Origin: Rhodeus uyekii
Taxonomy: Eukaryota > Chordata > Actinopteri > Cypriniformes > Acheilognathidae
DNA length: 64,000 nucleotides
Direction: 5' to 3'
Assembly: GCA_037043235.1 (NCBI GenBank)
Contig: JAWRVZ010000590.1
Span: 62,001-126,000, forward strand
In this document: one piece after another, positions 33,765-47,188 of the stretch
Position numbering within the stretch: the stretch's first letter is position 1
How the letters are laid out: every line of letters begins with the position of its first letter
Made by a program: the position numbers and the translations under genes
The notes under the pieces: model-generated
Told to the model about the DNA's origin: nothing
What the model saw: the letters and a program-made list of their open reading frames with translations, nothing else
Database searches by the model: none

Positions 33765-34952
33765 CAGTGGTTCTTAACCTTTTTGGAGGTACTGAACCCC
33801 ACCAGTTTCATATGCGCATTCACCGAACCCCGGGGGCCCATCGCGCCCAAACCCCCGGTACTGAACCCCGAACCTCGACTGTTGACGAGGGGGGGGGGGG
33901 GGGGGGGGGGGTTGCATTTTTTCCGATAGTTTTGCATTTTTCATGCAACAAGAACAGCTGTCTTAGTTAAAGTCCATGTAATATATAAGATGCAATCTAT
34001 AGTAACATCAATTATAAATTATCAGTATATTTTGCACACTTTTCCATGTGCATAGGAAGGTATGGAAATGGAACAGAAGCAGGGCGGTCACAATATTCCA
34101 CGGATGCTCTTTGATGTGCAGGTTCATCATAAAGAGTCACTATAATACAATATTATACAACACTATAATACATCAGTCTGTAATTCCTCTGTTTGAAATC
34201 CATGGATCACTGTGCTGCTGCTTGTTCATACACAAAAATACAAATGAATAAAATACTATATACTATGGAATCCCCTCTTATATACTGATGATTTATCATT
34301 CATGTTCTTTAATTGTATTCTTGATTAACACACTGACTTTAACAGCTGTTTTACAGAACGTGTCATGTTTGATGTGATCTCTCATTTACATGCTTTGACC
34401 ATGGAGAAGCACAAGAAATTAAGTCATTATTTCGAGAACGTTTTTCGTTATTTCGAGATACTAAATCAATATTTCGACTTAAATTATCTTTTTTTTCCTC
34501 AACTGTGGCAGAAACGGGCTTCAATAAATATCTTTGCCTCAGCTCTAGATTGATAATCACAGGCGTCCAATCACAACCTTTGGAGAAAAGGGAACTAACC
34601 AATTACATTTTATGTTACTATTAAATGAGCAAGCCCCGCCTGACTGACAAAAATAAAAATCCTCACGCGAGCAAAAACAGCAGTCGAGAGCGGGCGAATG
34701 TTCGTGCGCGTGCGCAGATTAAATATCACACGCGCGCGAGTGATTAAAATGAGCTCGCGGGTACCCGTATTTAAGCGTGTAGCTCTGTTTTCCGCTCGCG
34801 GATGTAATTTAGCGCGCGCAAACATCAGTTTTGCGCTCGTATATTAATGGCACGGTTTTGCCTTCATATTTGGGGACCACTGCTCCACCGAACCCCTAAG
34901 ACTGACTCACCGAACCCCTGGGGTTCGATCGAACCCAGGTTAAGAACCACTG
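33765..34952. mobile_element. hAT non-autonomous element with 8-bp TSD
   Basis: Terminal inverted repeats CAGTGGTTCTTAACC and GGTTAAGAACCACTG, flanked by TTCTAGAT at 33757-33764 and 34953-34960 (perfect 8-bp duplication). No transposase. A G homopolymer of about 23 bases lies at 33890-33912. Confidence 0.93.
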
Positions 34953-34960
34953 TTCTAGAT

Positions 34961-35356
34961 GCTTCCATCAGTTGCCATGGAAACTCATCACAGCTGTTTG
35001 CCATTTGTTAATCACTGCTAGTACATTTAATTCTCCCTCTTCACCATTCAGTTTGTCGGTTGTTGTTTGTGTTGATCACATGTTGTGTTTTCACTGCGGT
35101 TACGATCACCTTTGCCTTTTGTAGTGATCTTATGCAGTGTGTTGAAACTCTGACTAAACACCAAGTTAAACCATAGCCAATGAAGACAAGGTCGTAGCAA
35201 GGTTGATCATTTACTTTCCCTTTATATTGAACATATAGCGTGTGTTGAAAACTGTAATAAAACAATACAACAACATTGAGTGTCCATGGGCCCTGAATAC
35301 AGAGATGTATTTCTGAAACTTTAAATTAAAACCTCATTAATACAGAAGACTCTTAC
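34961..35356. other. No recognisable gene
   Basis: Intergenic or intronic sequence next to the decayed ATPase exon. Confidence 0.45.
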
Positions 35357-35609
35357 CAACAAAGAGAAGAGTAATCAAGATGGCAAGTTGGTAAAGAGCA
35401 TGACATAAGATGTTCTTCATCACAGTCCAGGAAATGAGTGACTTGTCCCGGCTGTAAGGTTTTCTCTGTAGGAGCGATTCTGTTGGGGGTTTCGCTGCCA
35501 GAGCCAAAGCAGTCAGTGTCCCAGTTTTGTTAGAGCAGATGGCGGTGGCATTACCCATGGCCTCACAAGCATCCAGGTTCTTCAACAGGATATTGTCTTT
35601 CCTCATTTT
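35357..35609 (-). pseudogene. ATP2B remnant: phosphorylation site fused to a late segment
   Basis: Between an acceptor (CAACAG) and a donor (GTAAGA), 84 codons read LDACEAMGNATAICSNKTGT, then pass directly into ALALAAKPPTESLLQRKPY and a membrane-like HALYQLAILITLLFVG. In ATP2B proteins these parts are hundreds of residues apart, so two exons have been fused by deletion. The catalytic Asp is Asn. Confidence 0.85.
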
Positions 35610-36048
35610 CTGTTGAGGAAAGCGTTAATCTGGTTTTACATTGGGAATAATTAACGGCGGTTCTTTGTGGTATTTTACAGGTAAATGTATGCTATTACAT
35701 GCTTTCGTGCACTTGTGCTTTTGTAAAATAGAGAAAACAAACAGGACGCGCCTTCTGCCGTCTTAGTGTCCCCGAACAGCAGGGCGTCAAGTGAATTGAA
35801 ACACAACATATATGTTCTATAGAAATATCTGTACAAACGTGAAATGTCTACTTTTAAACAAACACTTTCTTATACATATAAAAGGTATGTATAATGAATA
35901 ATGGCTTAAAATGAACAGCTAGTAAATTCTTTAGTTGAGGGCAGCCCTATTAAATTCAAAATGTAGACCAAAAAAGTGATATTTGACCATTTAGACCAAT
36001 ATGATTAATCAGGCAGCCTTGGCGATCATTTATGTATGGCATTCAAAC

Positions 36049-36132
36049 CTGCTATTCCATGCATGCGCTCTACATTGGTCAGCTTCTCCTTCAGGATCGA
36101 CTTGAAACCACTTTTCAAAAAGTAGTTCCAAA
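36049..36132 (-). pseudogene. ATP2B remnant: segment before third membrane helix (tentative)
   Basis: Between CTTTTCAG and a GTTTGA donor, one frame reads KSILKEKLTNVERMHGIAGL, resembling the loop before M3 of ATP2B. The frame does not follow on from the preceding exon without a shift. Confidence 0.5.
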
Positions 36133-36253
36133 CTGAAAAGGAACCAAAAATAAAAATCATTACATTTCTTATTAGTCGTGTAAACCCATAATATACTTAG
36201 TGTGCCATCATGGGAACCTCCCAACTAGATAGATAGACTGGTTTACTTTAGAC

Positions 36254-37319
36254 CAGGGGTTTTCAAAGTGCGGGGCGCGCCTCCCCTGGGGGGCGCCAGA
36301 GCATGCCAGGGGAGGCGCAGAGAGTTGTAAAAAATGATAGTCTAATAACTAGATTTGAGCCGGATACTCGGCTGAAACGAGTATCTGGTACGGATTAAGC
36401 ACGTTTGCCGAGTACGAGTATCATACGAGTAATAAGAGTCATTATCTGTGCTCGGATTGAATAAAAATCCTCATTGGGTAGCTGACTGTGTCTGTGTTCT
36501 GGGATAGGCTAGCTAGTCACAGCGCGCCTCCCCTACACAGATTTAATTCGTCTCGCGCGTCTCCGCCCTGCTCATTCACGCGCAGAACACTGAGACTGTG
36601 TCTTTCTCTCTCTATCACACAGGTTCGCGTGTCTTCCGTTAGAGTGTCTTCCGTTGTTCAGACGTTGTTCTTGATAGAATGCGACTAGCGTTGCGTCTCT
36701 GCCTGTCGGAGATTTTTATTTAACCGTCTGCTGCTCTATTCAGTTGTTTAACTTCGCGCACTGAGTGTCTGACGCTTTCTTGCTGTTTTTCATACAGAAT
36801 AAAGGAATGCAGATCTTAAAAACAGCGTCAGACTATTTGATCCGTAGAACACACAGTCTCCCCCCCCCCTCTCTCTCTGTCTCTCACTCTCTCTCACACA
36901 CGCATACCTGGTGTGGAAATAAAAATAAAAAAATTACACTGATCATAAAAAAATTAAAAGTTTAAAAGAGAGAGTTATGTTTAAATGAAAACTCTTTTTC
37001 ATTACAGTTTTCTTTATAATTGCAACTGCATTAGTTGGATTAATTGTTGCAAAACTTGTTCTGTATATAGTTCGTTTGTGATCAAAACCATTGATCTGAA
37101 GCTCAATGCTAATGCTGTCATGTAAATAGTTTTCTAATCAGCAATAAATATAACAATTTCTGATCGACCCGTATCAATTGCATGGTTAAAAATAACATAC
37201 TGGCTAAAGCCCCGCCCACTTCCGGGTTAAAATCCACCCACTGGGCGGGGGTTATGCCGCGGCGTTGGGTGGGTTGTGTCAAAAGGGAGGCCCACTGTCA
37301 CAGACTTTGAAAACCTCTG
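36254..37319. mobile_element. hAT non-autonomous element with 8-bp TSD
   Basis: Ends CAGGGGTTTTCAAAGTG and GACTTTGAAAACCTCTG, flanked by CTTTAGAC at 36246-36253 and 37320-37327. 1066 bp without transposase. It lies in a former ATPase intron. Confidence 0.93.
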
Positions 37320-37375
37320 CTTTAGACTGAGAGGGGGGAATTATCCAAATGAGAAAAAGTACGGTAGATTCTCAC

Positions 37376-37492
37376 ATTTCTTCTGCTTAATATCAATTCT
37401 GGCACCCAAGCGGGTTAAATTGATTCTAGCCTGAGACTTCAAGCCCACGGCAGTGACTACCATTCGGCCAGATCCCTTCATCACATGAGTTC
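37376..37492 (-). pseudogene. ATP2B remnant: actuator-domain exon
   Basis: Reads GTHVMKGSGRMVVTAVGLKS followed by a diverged tail, in phase with 52946-53071 (G split across the junction). Acceptor CTTCAG and donor GTGAGA are intact. Confidence 0.88.
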
Positions 37493-37584
37493 CTGAAGGA
37501 AATCAGAAAGAATATCAGTGAAAATGTATTAATCTTGATACCAACTTCAATACCATAGCAACATTAAAATGTATGCATTTAGCG

Positions 37585-38557
37585 CAGGGGTGTCAAACTC
37601 ATTTTGGTCTGGGGGCCGCAAACAGCTTAATCTGGTCTCAAGAGGGCCTGACCAGTTACTCATTGTTAGTTCTATGTAAATTAGCTATAAGTCCACTTTT
37701 TTTCTTAGTATGTTAAGTGAATTGTCCTTTTACAAAATACAGTAGAACCCCGACTTACGAAACACTCTACGTACGATAAAAGATTTCAGGTTTTTTACAT
37801 TTATTCATTTAGCAGACGCTTTTATCCAAAGTGACTTACAATTTGAGGAGTACAGAAGCTATTTGTCCAGAGGATACAAAAACACATAAGAGCGCTTACA
37901 ATACAATTTCAAACATTTTGAACACAAGTAGCACAAGCATAGGGAATAGAGAAAAGGATTTTATTTTTTATATTTATTTTATAAAGTGTGTGTGTGTCAT
38001 GTTAGGTGCTCATGGAAGAGGTGTGTTTTCAGTAGTCTTTTAAACTTCGACAGGGAATCTGCATTGTGGCAGCTGTTGTAAAATGTGCAAATTTATACAT
38101 GCGTATGTTTTTTTTATGTAAACAAATGTACTGTATCAATTTGCAAAAATGCAAATTCTGTCTCGAGTTCGCTAAAGACCTGAAATCGTTGCTCAAACTC
38201 ACTCTGAAATCAACCCTGAAATCCTGTCTTTGTACTGCCTCACGTCAGGATTCACACTGAGGTAACGGAGGGTTTACCATTTACCTCCATGAACACGTAG
38301 GAAGAGGTCCATTTTACTTTCCATTTTCAACTCTGTGTCCACTTTTCTCTTCTTTGACAAAGACATTTCGATGATGAGGGTGCCAGGGCCAACAGAAAAG
38401 CGGGTAAACTGACTGAACCAAACGCAACTCAGACCCTGAAGCTCAGGGCTGCCATCTGCTGTTAGTTCCAGCGAAAACAGAAATGATTTTTTTCATATTA
38501 CAAAATTATCCCCGGGCCGGACTGAACCCCCTATCGGCCATACGTTTGACACGCCTG
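37585..38557. mobile_element. hAT non-autonomous element with near-perfect 8-bp TSD
   Basis: Ends CAGGGGTGTCAAACTC and GTTTGACACGCCTG with flanks ATTTAGCG (37577-37584) and CTTTAGCG (38558-38565). It contains a Tigger end fragment (37740-37795) and a common fish repeat (TTAGCAGACGCTTTTATCCA at about 37808). Confidence 0.85.
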
Positions 38558-38686
38558 CTTTAGCGGGTCTTACCAATAACACAGAATAGTGCATACAATA
38601 TCGGACGTCATGAGTAGCTGCAGCCAGGGAAGATTTTTGGTGCGGTGGCCCCCCATGGCAGAATGAACTCAGCAGAAACACTGATA

Positions 38687-39627
38687 CATGGGTGAAAGTT
38701 GGCAAAACTGAAAATACTGAAACTTAAAGCTGGGGGCCTGGGGGCCGCCAGGGCCCCCGGTAGGTCCAGGGCAACGCCCTGGCCAGGGGTCCATGGCGCC
38801 GGAGGCCCCCTGGAAGCTCCTGCATTCCTTGCAAATTATTGTGTAGAAACGACCTCTCCTGGCAACTTGCAGCTACTATAAAAAGGGTGTGAAATAAGTA
38901 TTTCAAGTTAGCAGTTGAGAAAATATTCACCAATTTTGGGAGTTCTAAATTATTACTAGAATCCTTCAGAAGTATTGTATTCTATAACTCTGTCATTGGT
39001 TTTGCTTCTGCATCTGTTGTTCTATAACTAACATTTATATTTAATTTTGGTTTGTAACTTAATTCACTTTCTCTAATCACCACAATCCATTACATCATCA
39101 TCAAAAAAGACACAAATACAGGTGTTTGTTAACAGTGCATTTTAGTATTGTATTTTCATTGGTAGCACATGAGTTTTACATGTGAAGTGTAATATGAATT
39201 GAAATATTGAATATGCACTATGAACACAAAATTGCACACCAAGCCAACAGTCCCGACAACATGCAATTACAGAAACAAGTATACCCATAAAATAAACAAG
39301 CACAACTGTAATACTGTGATTTGAAAACAAAAGGTCTTCATACTTTCTCGGAGTGCTACTCATGTCAGTGAAAACCTAGTAAACTAACACTGCGAGTGTA
39401 AATTGAAAAATACGATTGGACGCCGGAGTCTCACTGACCAATCAGAATCGCCGACACAACTGCACTCCGCGCGGTTCGTCTGACGCCCACCCGGAACTTC
39501 TCGGGTAATTTCGTCTGTCGCCCACCCGGAACTGAAATCTAAACGGATTTACGCGATTTGGAAAAACGGTTCCTGGCGAGGTTCAAAATACGGAATTCCG
39601 TCATAATACGGAAAACTTTCACCCATG
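38687..39627. mobile_element. TIR element with 6-bp TSD, copy 1
   Basis: Terminal repeats CATGGGTGAAAGTT/AACTTTCACCCATG (one mismatch region inside), flanked by CTGATA at 38681-38686 and 39628-39633. 941 bp, no transposase frame. It includes a GC-rich hairpin (GGGGGCC...GGCCCCC) near 38735-38760. A second copy lies at 51950-52803. Confidence 0.85.
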
Positions 39628-39759
39628 CTGATAGCAGTGTAAATTAATTTTTAAAAGCGTGGTTTAAATGAATAGTGCTCATAAATGGCTGCTTCAAGAG
39701 CATTGTTTCTTTGGATAAGAGGATGTGTTAAATGACTGCTTACCTTCTGAATTACAATA

Positions 39760-40562
39760 CAGTAGAACCCCGGCTTACGAAACTAATCCGTTCCGAGGTT
39801 GGTTTCGTATGTTGAACTTTTCATATGTCGGTCAGGCTTTTACATGTTAATTGCCTAATCCGTTCCAAGCCCTACAAAACACCATATTCAGAATGGGATG
39901 AACCGCATCCCAACTTCAAACTTCTCAATGATCTCCCTTTTTGACTCAATGAAAAGCACCCTTTTCTTCCCTTTGACTTCAGCAACAATCTTCACATCCA
40001 TGGTTACTGATTAGAAAAAGGTTTATGCTAATAGCAGAGGCTGGTGGGAGCAATGCTGACAAATAGGAGAGCAGGATTGTAAAAAGTGTTCCCCTTCTTA
40101 CATGGACTATTCCAGCCATCCCTGTCATTCAGTGCGAAATGGACTATTCCAATGGACTTTCCCTCGGAGTTCAGGAAGTATCGTGACAGAAGAGAGTTGA
40201 TGGATGATTAAGGTAAAAGAGATCGGCAGAAGATTGTATATAGTTTATTGAGTGAAATACAGGGAATTAGTGCCAATCGTTGAGGTTTTATCGATCTATG
40301 CACCTTTAATAAATACCAGTTTTGGATTATTCCCTGAGCGAGACATCATTGTTCTGACCAGACAAACTGTAGTCTTCATCCAACCCGAACCAAAATCAGC
40401 GCGAATATCAAAACAAAACTCGGAAATCGTCGCCTCGCCGAGATTTCGTTTTTCGCATCTCGATCATTTTGTCGTAACTCGGGCGGAAAAAAAACCCTGA
40501 AATCTTTTATCGTATGTCGAACTTTTCGTATGTAGAGCGTTTCGTAAGTCGGGGTTCTACTG
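39760..40562. mobile_element. Tigger-like (Tc1/mariner, pogo-type) MITE
   Basis: Ends CAGTAGAACCCCGGCTTACG and the inverse CGTAAGTCGGGGTTCTACTG, flanked by TA on both sides (39758-39759, 40563-40564). Internal sequence extends the inverted repeat (TCGTATGTTGAAC/GTATGTCGAAC). 803 bp, non-autonomous. Confidence 0.92.
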
Positions 40563-40568
40563 TATTTC

Positions 40569-41236
40569 AAACTAGATAGAGGAAGTTTATGATATAAACT
40601 TCAGTTGGCTTGAGAAAGCCTAGCCTGAAAGTTAAATTTATTTGTAAAAGCTTAAAAAGTTTTGAAAGTTTACAGATGGATAGATGGAAAGAATTAGATC
40701 TTGAGCATATATACTCTTGTTAGTTATTGCCTTGCGTTGTTTCTAGGCAGTTACTAAGGTGTCGTTATGTTCTTTGATCATAATTTAATCTTTAATCAAT
40801 TGATGATCAATTTTGCTAGCAAGATTTAATGTTATCTTGTTGCTAGAAAGATTTAGTATGAATTCCGAAGTCATTAGCAACATTTAACATAAATAAGCAT
40901 GTTGCTGGCAAGAATTTGCTGAATTAGCATATTGTTAGCAAGATTTATCGTTAATTAGCTTGAAAAGTTTTGAGAGTTTAAACTTAAAAATAAGTTATAA
41001 TTATGCTTTTTGATCCTCAAAGTGTTGGAAAATTGTAATTAGTTTATAAAAATGTTTACGGTTTAATTACATCCTTGGCTTTTAACGGTCAGTTTTCACT
41101 AATGCAAAAAATACTTTGTTTAATTTCTATTTTAAAGCTGTAATTAAGCATTATTAGTATAGGCTAATCACTTTCAAAAGAGACTGCAGTTACACTGCAT
41201 GTATATGTAGCCTTTTATATATACTAAATAGATGTG

Positions 41237-41276
<40 letters not shown>

Positions 41277-41284
41277 GTATAGAG

Positions 41285-41351
<67 letters not shown>

Positions 41352-41489
41352 ACTGTGAATAATACTTTGTTTTATTTCTATTTTAAAGCTGTAATTAAGC
41401 ATTATTAGTATAGGCTAATCACTTTCAAAAGAGACTGCAGTTACACTGCATGTATATGTAGCCTTTTACATATACTAAATAGATGTGTA

Positions 41490-41521
<32 letters not shown>

Positions 41522-41529
41522 GTATAGAG

Positions 41530-41573
<44 letters not shown>

Positions 41574-41720
41574 GATACTGTGAATAATACTTTGTTTTAT
41601 TTCTATTTTAAAGCTGTAATTAAGCATTATTAATATAGGCTAATCACTTTCAAAAGAGACTGCAGTTACACCACAGTTACACTATATGTAGCCTTTTATA
41701 TATACGAAATAGATGTGTGT

Positions 41721-41788
<68 letters not shown>

Positions 41789-44265
41789 GGTACTGTGATA
41801 CTGTGAATAATACTTTGTTTTATTTCTATTTTAAAGATGTAATTAAGCATTATTTATGTAGTCTTACCACTTTCAAAACAGACAGCAGTTACACTGAATG
41901 TATATGGAGCCCTTTATATTTACAATATAAATGTAGATAGATATGCATGTATGTGTGTGAATAGATTTAGGCGCTATAAATAAATGTAGGCGCTTAGGCG
42001 TGGACGCGCGAATGCGGGAGGACGCGCGTATATGGAGCCTCTAATATATACTTTTTAGATGTATATGTAAATCCTTCCTTCATGGGAAACAAACTTAAAT
42101 ATTAGTATTTTTAAAATAATTCCTGCTAAAGTACAATGAGGAGAGTAATGCAGTTTTTTCTAATCTCAAGCAGTTTTCAGATTGACTCGATCTGCCATGT
42201 CAGACTTCAGTTCAACACGGCAATTATAGCAGATAAAGGAATCAATGCAATGTAATATTTGTATAAAGCCTTCCTCCAATGGAAACAAAATAACTTAAAT
42301 ATTAGTATTTTTTAAATAATTCCTGCTCATGTAATGCAGCAGAGTAATGCAGTTTTTTTTAATCTCAAGCAGTTTACAGTTTGAATCGATCTGCCATGTT
42401 TTTTGCATCCTTTAAAAATCTTATTTCATTTAATGTTTAAGTGTTCACAAAACATCGATCTATCAGCGAATCTGCTCAGGAAGCGCGTTTGAACTCGAGA
42501 ACAGGAGTCAGACTTTAGTTAAAAGCAGATAAAAGAATTAACACAATGTAACTATATACTCAAGAATTAGTTATAAATAACTTTGACTGTTAGACGCTGC
42601 ATTTGAAGAGAGTCAGCGCGCGCGCTGCTCAGGGAAGCCTTTTCCAATGTATATTGACTCACGAGCGAGAGTCAGAATTCGGCAATAAAGTACATAAATG
42701 AGCGCTATAAATAAACGTAGGTGCTTAGACGGTTATGCTTTGGCGCGAGTCCAGGAGGACGCGCGTTTAAACTTCACCTACCTTCCCCATAGTAATGTAC
42801 TCCTTTGCCGAGTAAAGACGAATGAGAGTCAGAATTTGGCCATATAAGTGCATAAATCTTCAAGGAAACACGCTGCAGCGGTTACTTGATAATCGGAAAC
42901 AATTTCCGTTTGATCATAAACTCTCTCACATAAATCTATTTTAGGAGATTATGATCTCTCTCTCCAGCAGTAATGGCGTCTTTGAAAAGCTTTGAGGCTT
43001 TGAATTGCAGCGCTCTGATTCGTTCAAACTTCAGTGCTCTCACTGACAGGGGTTTTAATTTTGTGATATTATGAATGTAAAATAGAGAGATTTAACTTAC
43101 TAATTAAAGTAAAAAATCTATTGTAGACCTGCAAGTTTTTTTTCAGGATTTAAAAAAATAAAATGCATGCCCATTGGAATGGACATGTTCACACATACTG
43201 TATTGAAATGTATTATATATCAGGTGTAATGTTGTGATGTTACCAACAGATGGAGTGGACGCTCTATCTAAAATTCAGTTTTCACTTCATTAGTGAAAGT
43301 CTATGGAGATTTTATGACTTTAATCTTCAGTTTTATCAAAAATCATAAGTCTGATCAGTCTGAAAAGGGATAGCAACTCAAGTCAGAACAGGTCTGAAGT
43401 CTGAGCAGAGTTTAGTGGTTGTAGCTTTAAAGCTCTAGGAGGAGATGCATTGAGAATTTTAGGTAAGAAGAATAATAATAATAAGTTTAGATACAATATC
43501 ACTAAGTTGGCTTTCTCAAGCCAACTTAATAATAATAATAATAATAATAAGTTTAGATACAATATCACTAAGTTGGCTTTCTCAAGCCAACTTAATAACT
43601 AGATAGAGGAAGTTTATGATATAAACTTCAGTTGGCTTGAGAAAGCCTAGCCTGAAAGTTAAATTTATTTGTAAAACCTTAAAAAGTTTTGAAAGTTTAC
43701 AGATGGATAGATGGAAAGAATTAGATCTTGAGCATATATACTCTTGTTAGTTATTGCCTTGCGTTGTTTCTAGGCAGTTACTAAGGTGTCGTTATGTTCT
43801 TTGATCATAATTTAATCTTTAATCAATTGATGATCAATTTTGCTAGCAAGATTTAATGTTAATTATCTTGTTGCTAGCAAGATTTAGTATGAATTCTGAA
43901 GTCATTAGCAACATTTAACATAAATAAGCATGTTGCTGGCAAGAATTTGCTGAATTAGCATATTGTTAGCAAGATTTATCGTTAATTAGCTTAAATAGTT
44001 TTGAGTTTAAACTTAAAAATAAGTTATAATTATGCTTTTTGATCCCCAAAGTGTTGGAAAATTGTAATTAGTTTATAAAAATGTTTACGGTTTAATTACA
44101 TCCTTGGCTTTTAACGGTCAGTTTTCACTAATGCAAAAAATACTTTGTTTAATTTCTATTTTAAAGCTGTAATTAAGCATTATTAGTATAGGCTAATCAC
44201 TTTCAAAAGAGACTGCAGTTACACTGCATGTATATGTAGCCTTTTATATATACTAAATAGATGTG

Positions 44266-44297
<32 letters not shown>

Positions 44298-44309
44298 ATA
44301 TGTATAGAG

Positions 44310-44351
<42 letters not shown>

Positions 44352-44491
44352 GATACTGTGAATAATACTTTGTTTTATTTCTATTTTAAAGCTGTAATTA
44401 AGCATTATTAATATAGGCTAATCACTTTCAAAAGAGACTGCAGTTACACCACAGTTACACTATATGTAGCCTTTTATATATACGAAATAGA

Positions 44492-44542
<51 letters not shown>

Positions 44543-46907
44543 GGTACTGTGATACTGTGAATAATACTTTGTTTTATTTCTATTTTAAAGATGTAATTAA
44601 GCATTATTTATGTAGTCTTACCACTTTCAAAACAGACAGCAGTTACACTGAATGTATATGGAGCCCTTTATATTTACAATATAAATGTAGATAGATATGC
44701 ATGTATGTGTGTGAATAGATTTAGGCGCTATAAATAAACGTAGGCGCTTAGGCGTGGACGCGCGAATGCGGGAGGACGCGCGTATATGGAGCCTCTAATA
44801 CATACTTTTTAGATGTATATGTAAATCCTTCCTTCATGGGAAACAAACTTAAATATTAGTATTTTTAAAATAATTCCTGCTAAAGTACAATGAGGAGAGT
44901 AATGCAGTTTTTTCTAATCTCAAGCAGTTTTCAGATTGACTCGATCTGCCATGTCAGACTTCAGTTCAACACGGCAATTATAGCAGATAAAGGAATCAAC
45001 GCAATGTAATATTTGTATAAAGCCTTCCTCCATGGGAAACAAAATAACTTAAATATTAGTATTTTTTAAATAATTCCTGCTCATGTAATGCAGCAGAGTA
45101 ATGCAGTTTTTTTTAATCTCAAGCAGTTTACAGTTTGAATCGATCTGACATGTTTTTTGCATCCTTTAAAAATATTATTTCATTTACTGTTTAAGTGTTC
45201 ACAAAACATCGATCTATCAGCGAATCTGCTCAGGAAGCGCGTTTGAACTCGAGAACAGGAGTCAGACTTTAGTTAAAAGCAGATAAAAGAATTAACACAA
45301 TGTAACTATATACTCAAGAATTAGTTATAAATAACTTTGACTGTTAGACGCTGCATTTGAAGAGAGTCAGCGCGCGCGCTGCTCAGGGAAGCCTTTTCCA
45401 ATGTATATTGACTCACGAGCGAGAGTCAGAATTCGGCAATAAAGTACATAAATGAGCGCTATAAATAAACGTAGGTGCTTAGACGGTTATGCTTTGGCGC
45501 GAGTCCAGGAGGACGCGCGTTTAAACTTCACTTACCTTCCCCATAGTAATGTACTCCGTTGCCGAGTAAAGACGAATGAGAGTCAGAATTTGGCCATATA
45601 AGTGCATAAATCTTCAAGGAAACACGCTGCAGCGGTTACTTGATAATCGGAAACAATTTCCGTTTGATCATAAACTCTCTCACATAAATCTATTTTAGGA
45701 GATTATGATCTCTCTCTCCAGCAGTAATGGCGTCTTTGAAAAGCTTTGAGGCTTTGAATTGCAGCGCTCTGATTCGTTCAAACTTCAGTGCTCTCACTGA
45801 CAGGGGTGTAATTTTGTGATATTATGAATGTAAAATAGAGAGATTTAACTTACTAATTAAAGTAAAAAAATCGATTGTAGACCTGCAAGTTTTTTTTCAG
45901 GATTTAAAAAAATAAAATGCATGCCCATTGGAATGGACATGTTCACACATACTGTATTGAAATGTATTATATATCAGGTGTAATGTTGTGATGTTACCAA
46001 CAGATGGAGTGGACGCTCTATCTAAAATTCAGTTTTCACTTCATTAGTGAAAGTCTATGGAGATTTTATGACTTTAATCTTCAGTTTTATCAAAAATCAT
46101 AAGTCTGATCAGTCTGAAAAGGGATAGCAACTCAAGTCAGAACAGGTCTGAAGTCTGAGCAGAGTTTAGTGGTTGTAGCTTTAAAGCTCTAGGAGGAGAT
46201 GCATTGAGAATTTTAGGTAAGAATAATAATAATAATAACTAGATAGAGGAAGTTTATGATATAAACTTCAGTTGGCTTGAGAAAGCCTAGCCTGAAAGTT
46301 AAATTTATTTGTAAAAGCTTAAAAAGTTTTGAAAGTTTACAGATGGATAGATGGAAAGAATTAGATCTTGAGCATATATACTCTTGTTAGTTATAGCCTT
46401 GCGTTGTTTCTAGGCAGTTACTAAGGTGTCGTTATGTTCTTTGATCATAATTTAATCTTTAATCAATTGATGATCAATTTTGCTAGCAAGATTTAATGTT
46501 AATTATCTTGTTGCTAGCAAGATTTAGTATGAATTCTGAAGTCATTAGCAACATTTAACATAAATAAGCATGTTGCTGGCAAGAATTTGCTGAATTAGCA
46601 TATTGTTAGCAAGATTTATCGTTAATTAGCTTAAAAAGTTTTGAGAGTTTAAACTTAAAATTAAGTTATAATTATGCTTTTTGATCCCCAAAGTGTTGGA
46701 AAATTGTAATTAGTTTAAAAAAATGTTTACGGTTTAATTACATCCTTGGCTTTTAACGGTCAGTTTTCACTAATGCGAAAAATACTTTGTTTAATTTCTA
46801 TTTTAAAGCTGTAATTAAGCATTATTAGTATAGGCTAATCACTTTCAAAAGAGACTGCAGTTACACTGCATGTATATGTAGCCTTTTATATATACTAAAT
46901 AGATGTG

Positions 46908-46939
<32 letters not shown>

Positions 46940-46951
46940 ATATGTATAGAG

Positions 46952-46987
<36 letters not shown>

Positions 46988-47134
46988 GATACTGTGAATA
47001 ATACTTTGTTTTATTTCTATTTTAAAGCTGTAATTAAGCATTATTAATATAGGCTAATCACTTTCAAAAGAGACTGCAGTTACACCACAGTTACACTATA
47101 TGTAGCCTTTTATATATACGAAATAGATGTGTGT

Positions 47135-47188
<54 letters not shown>

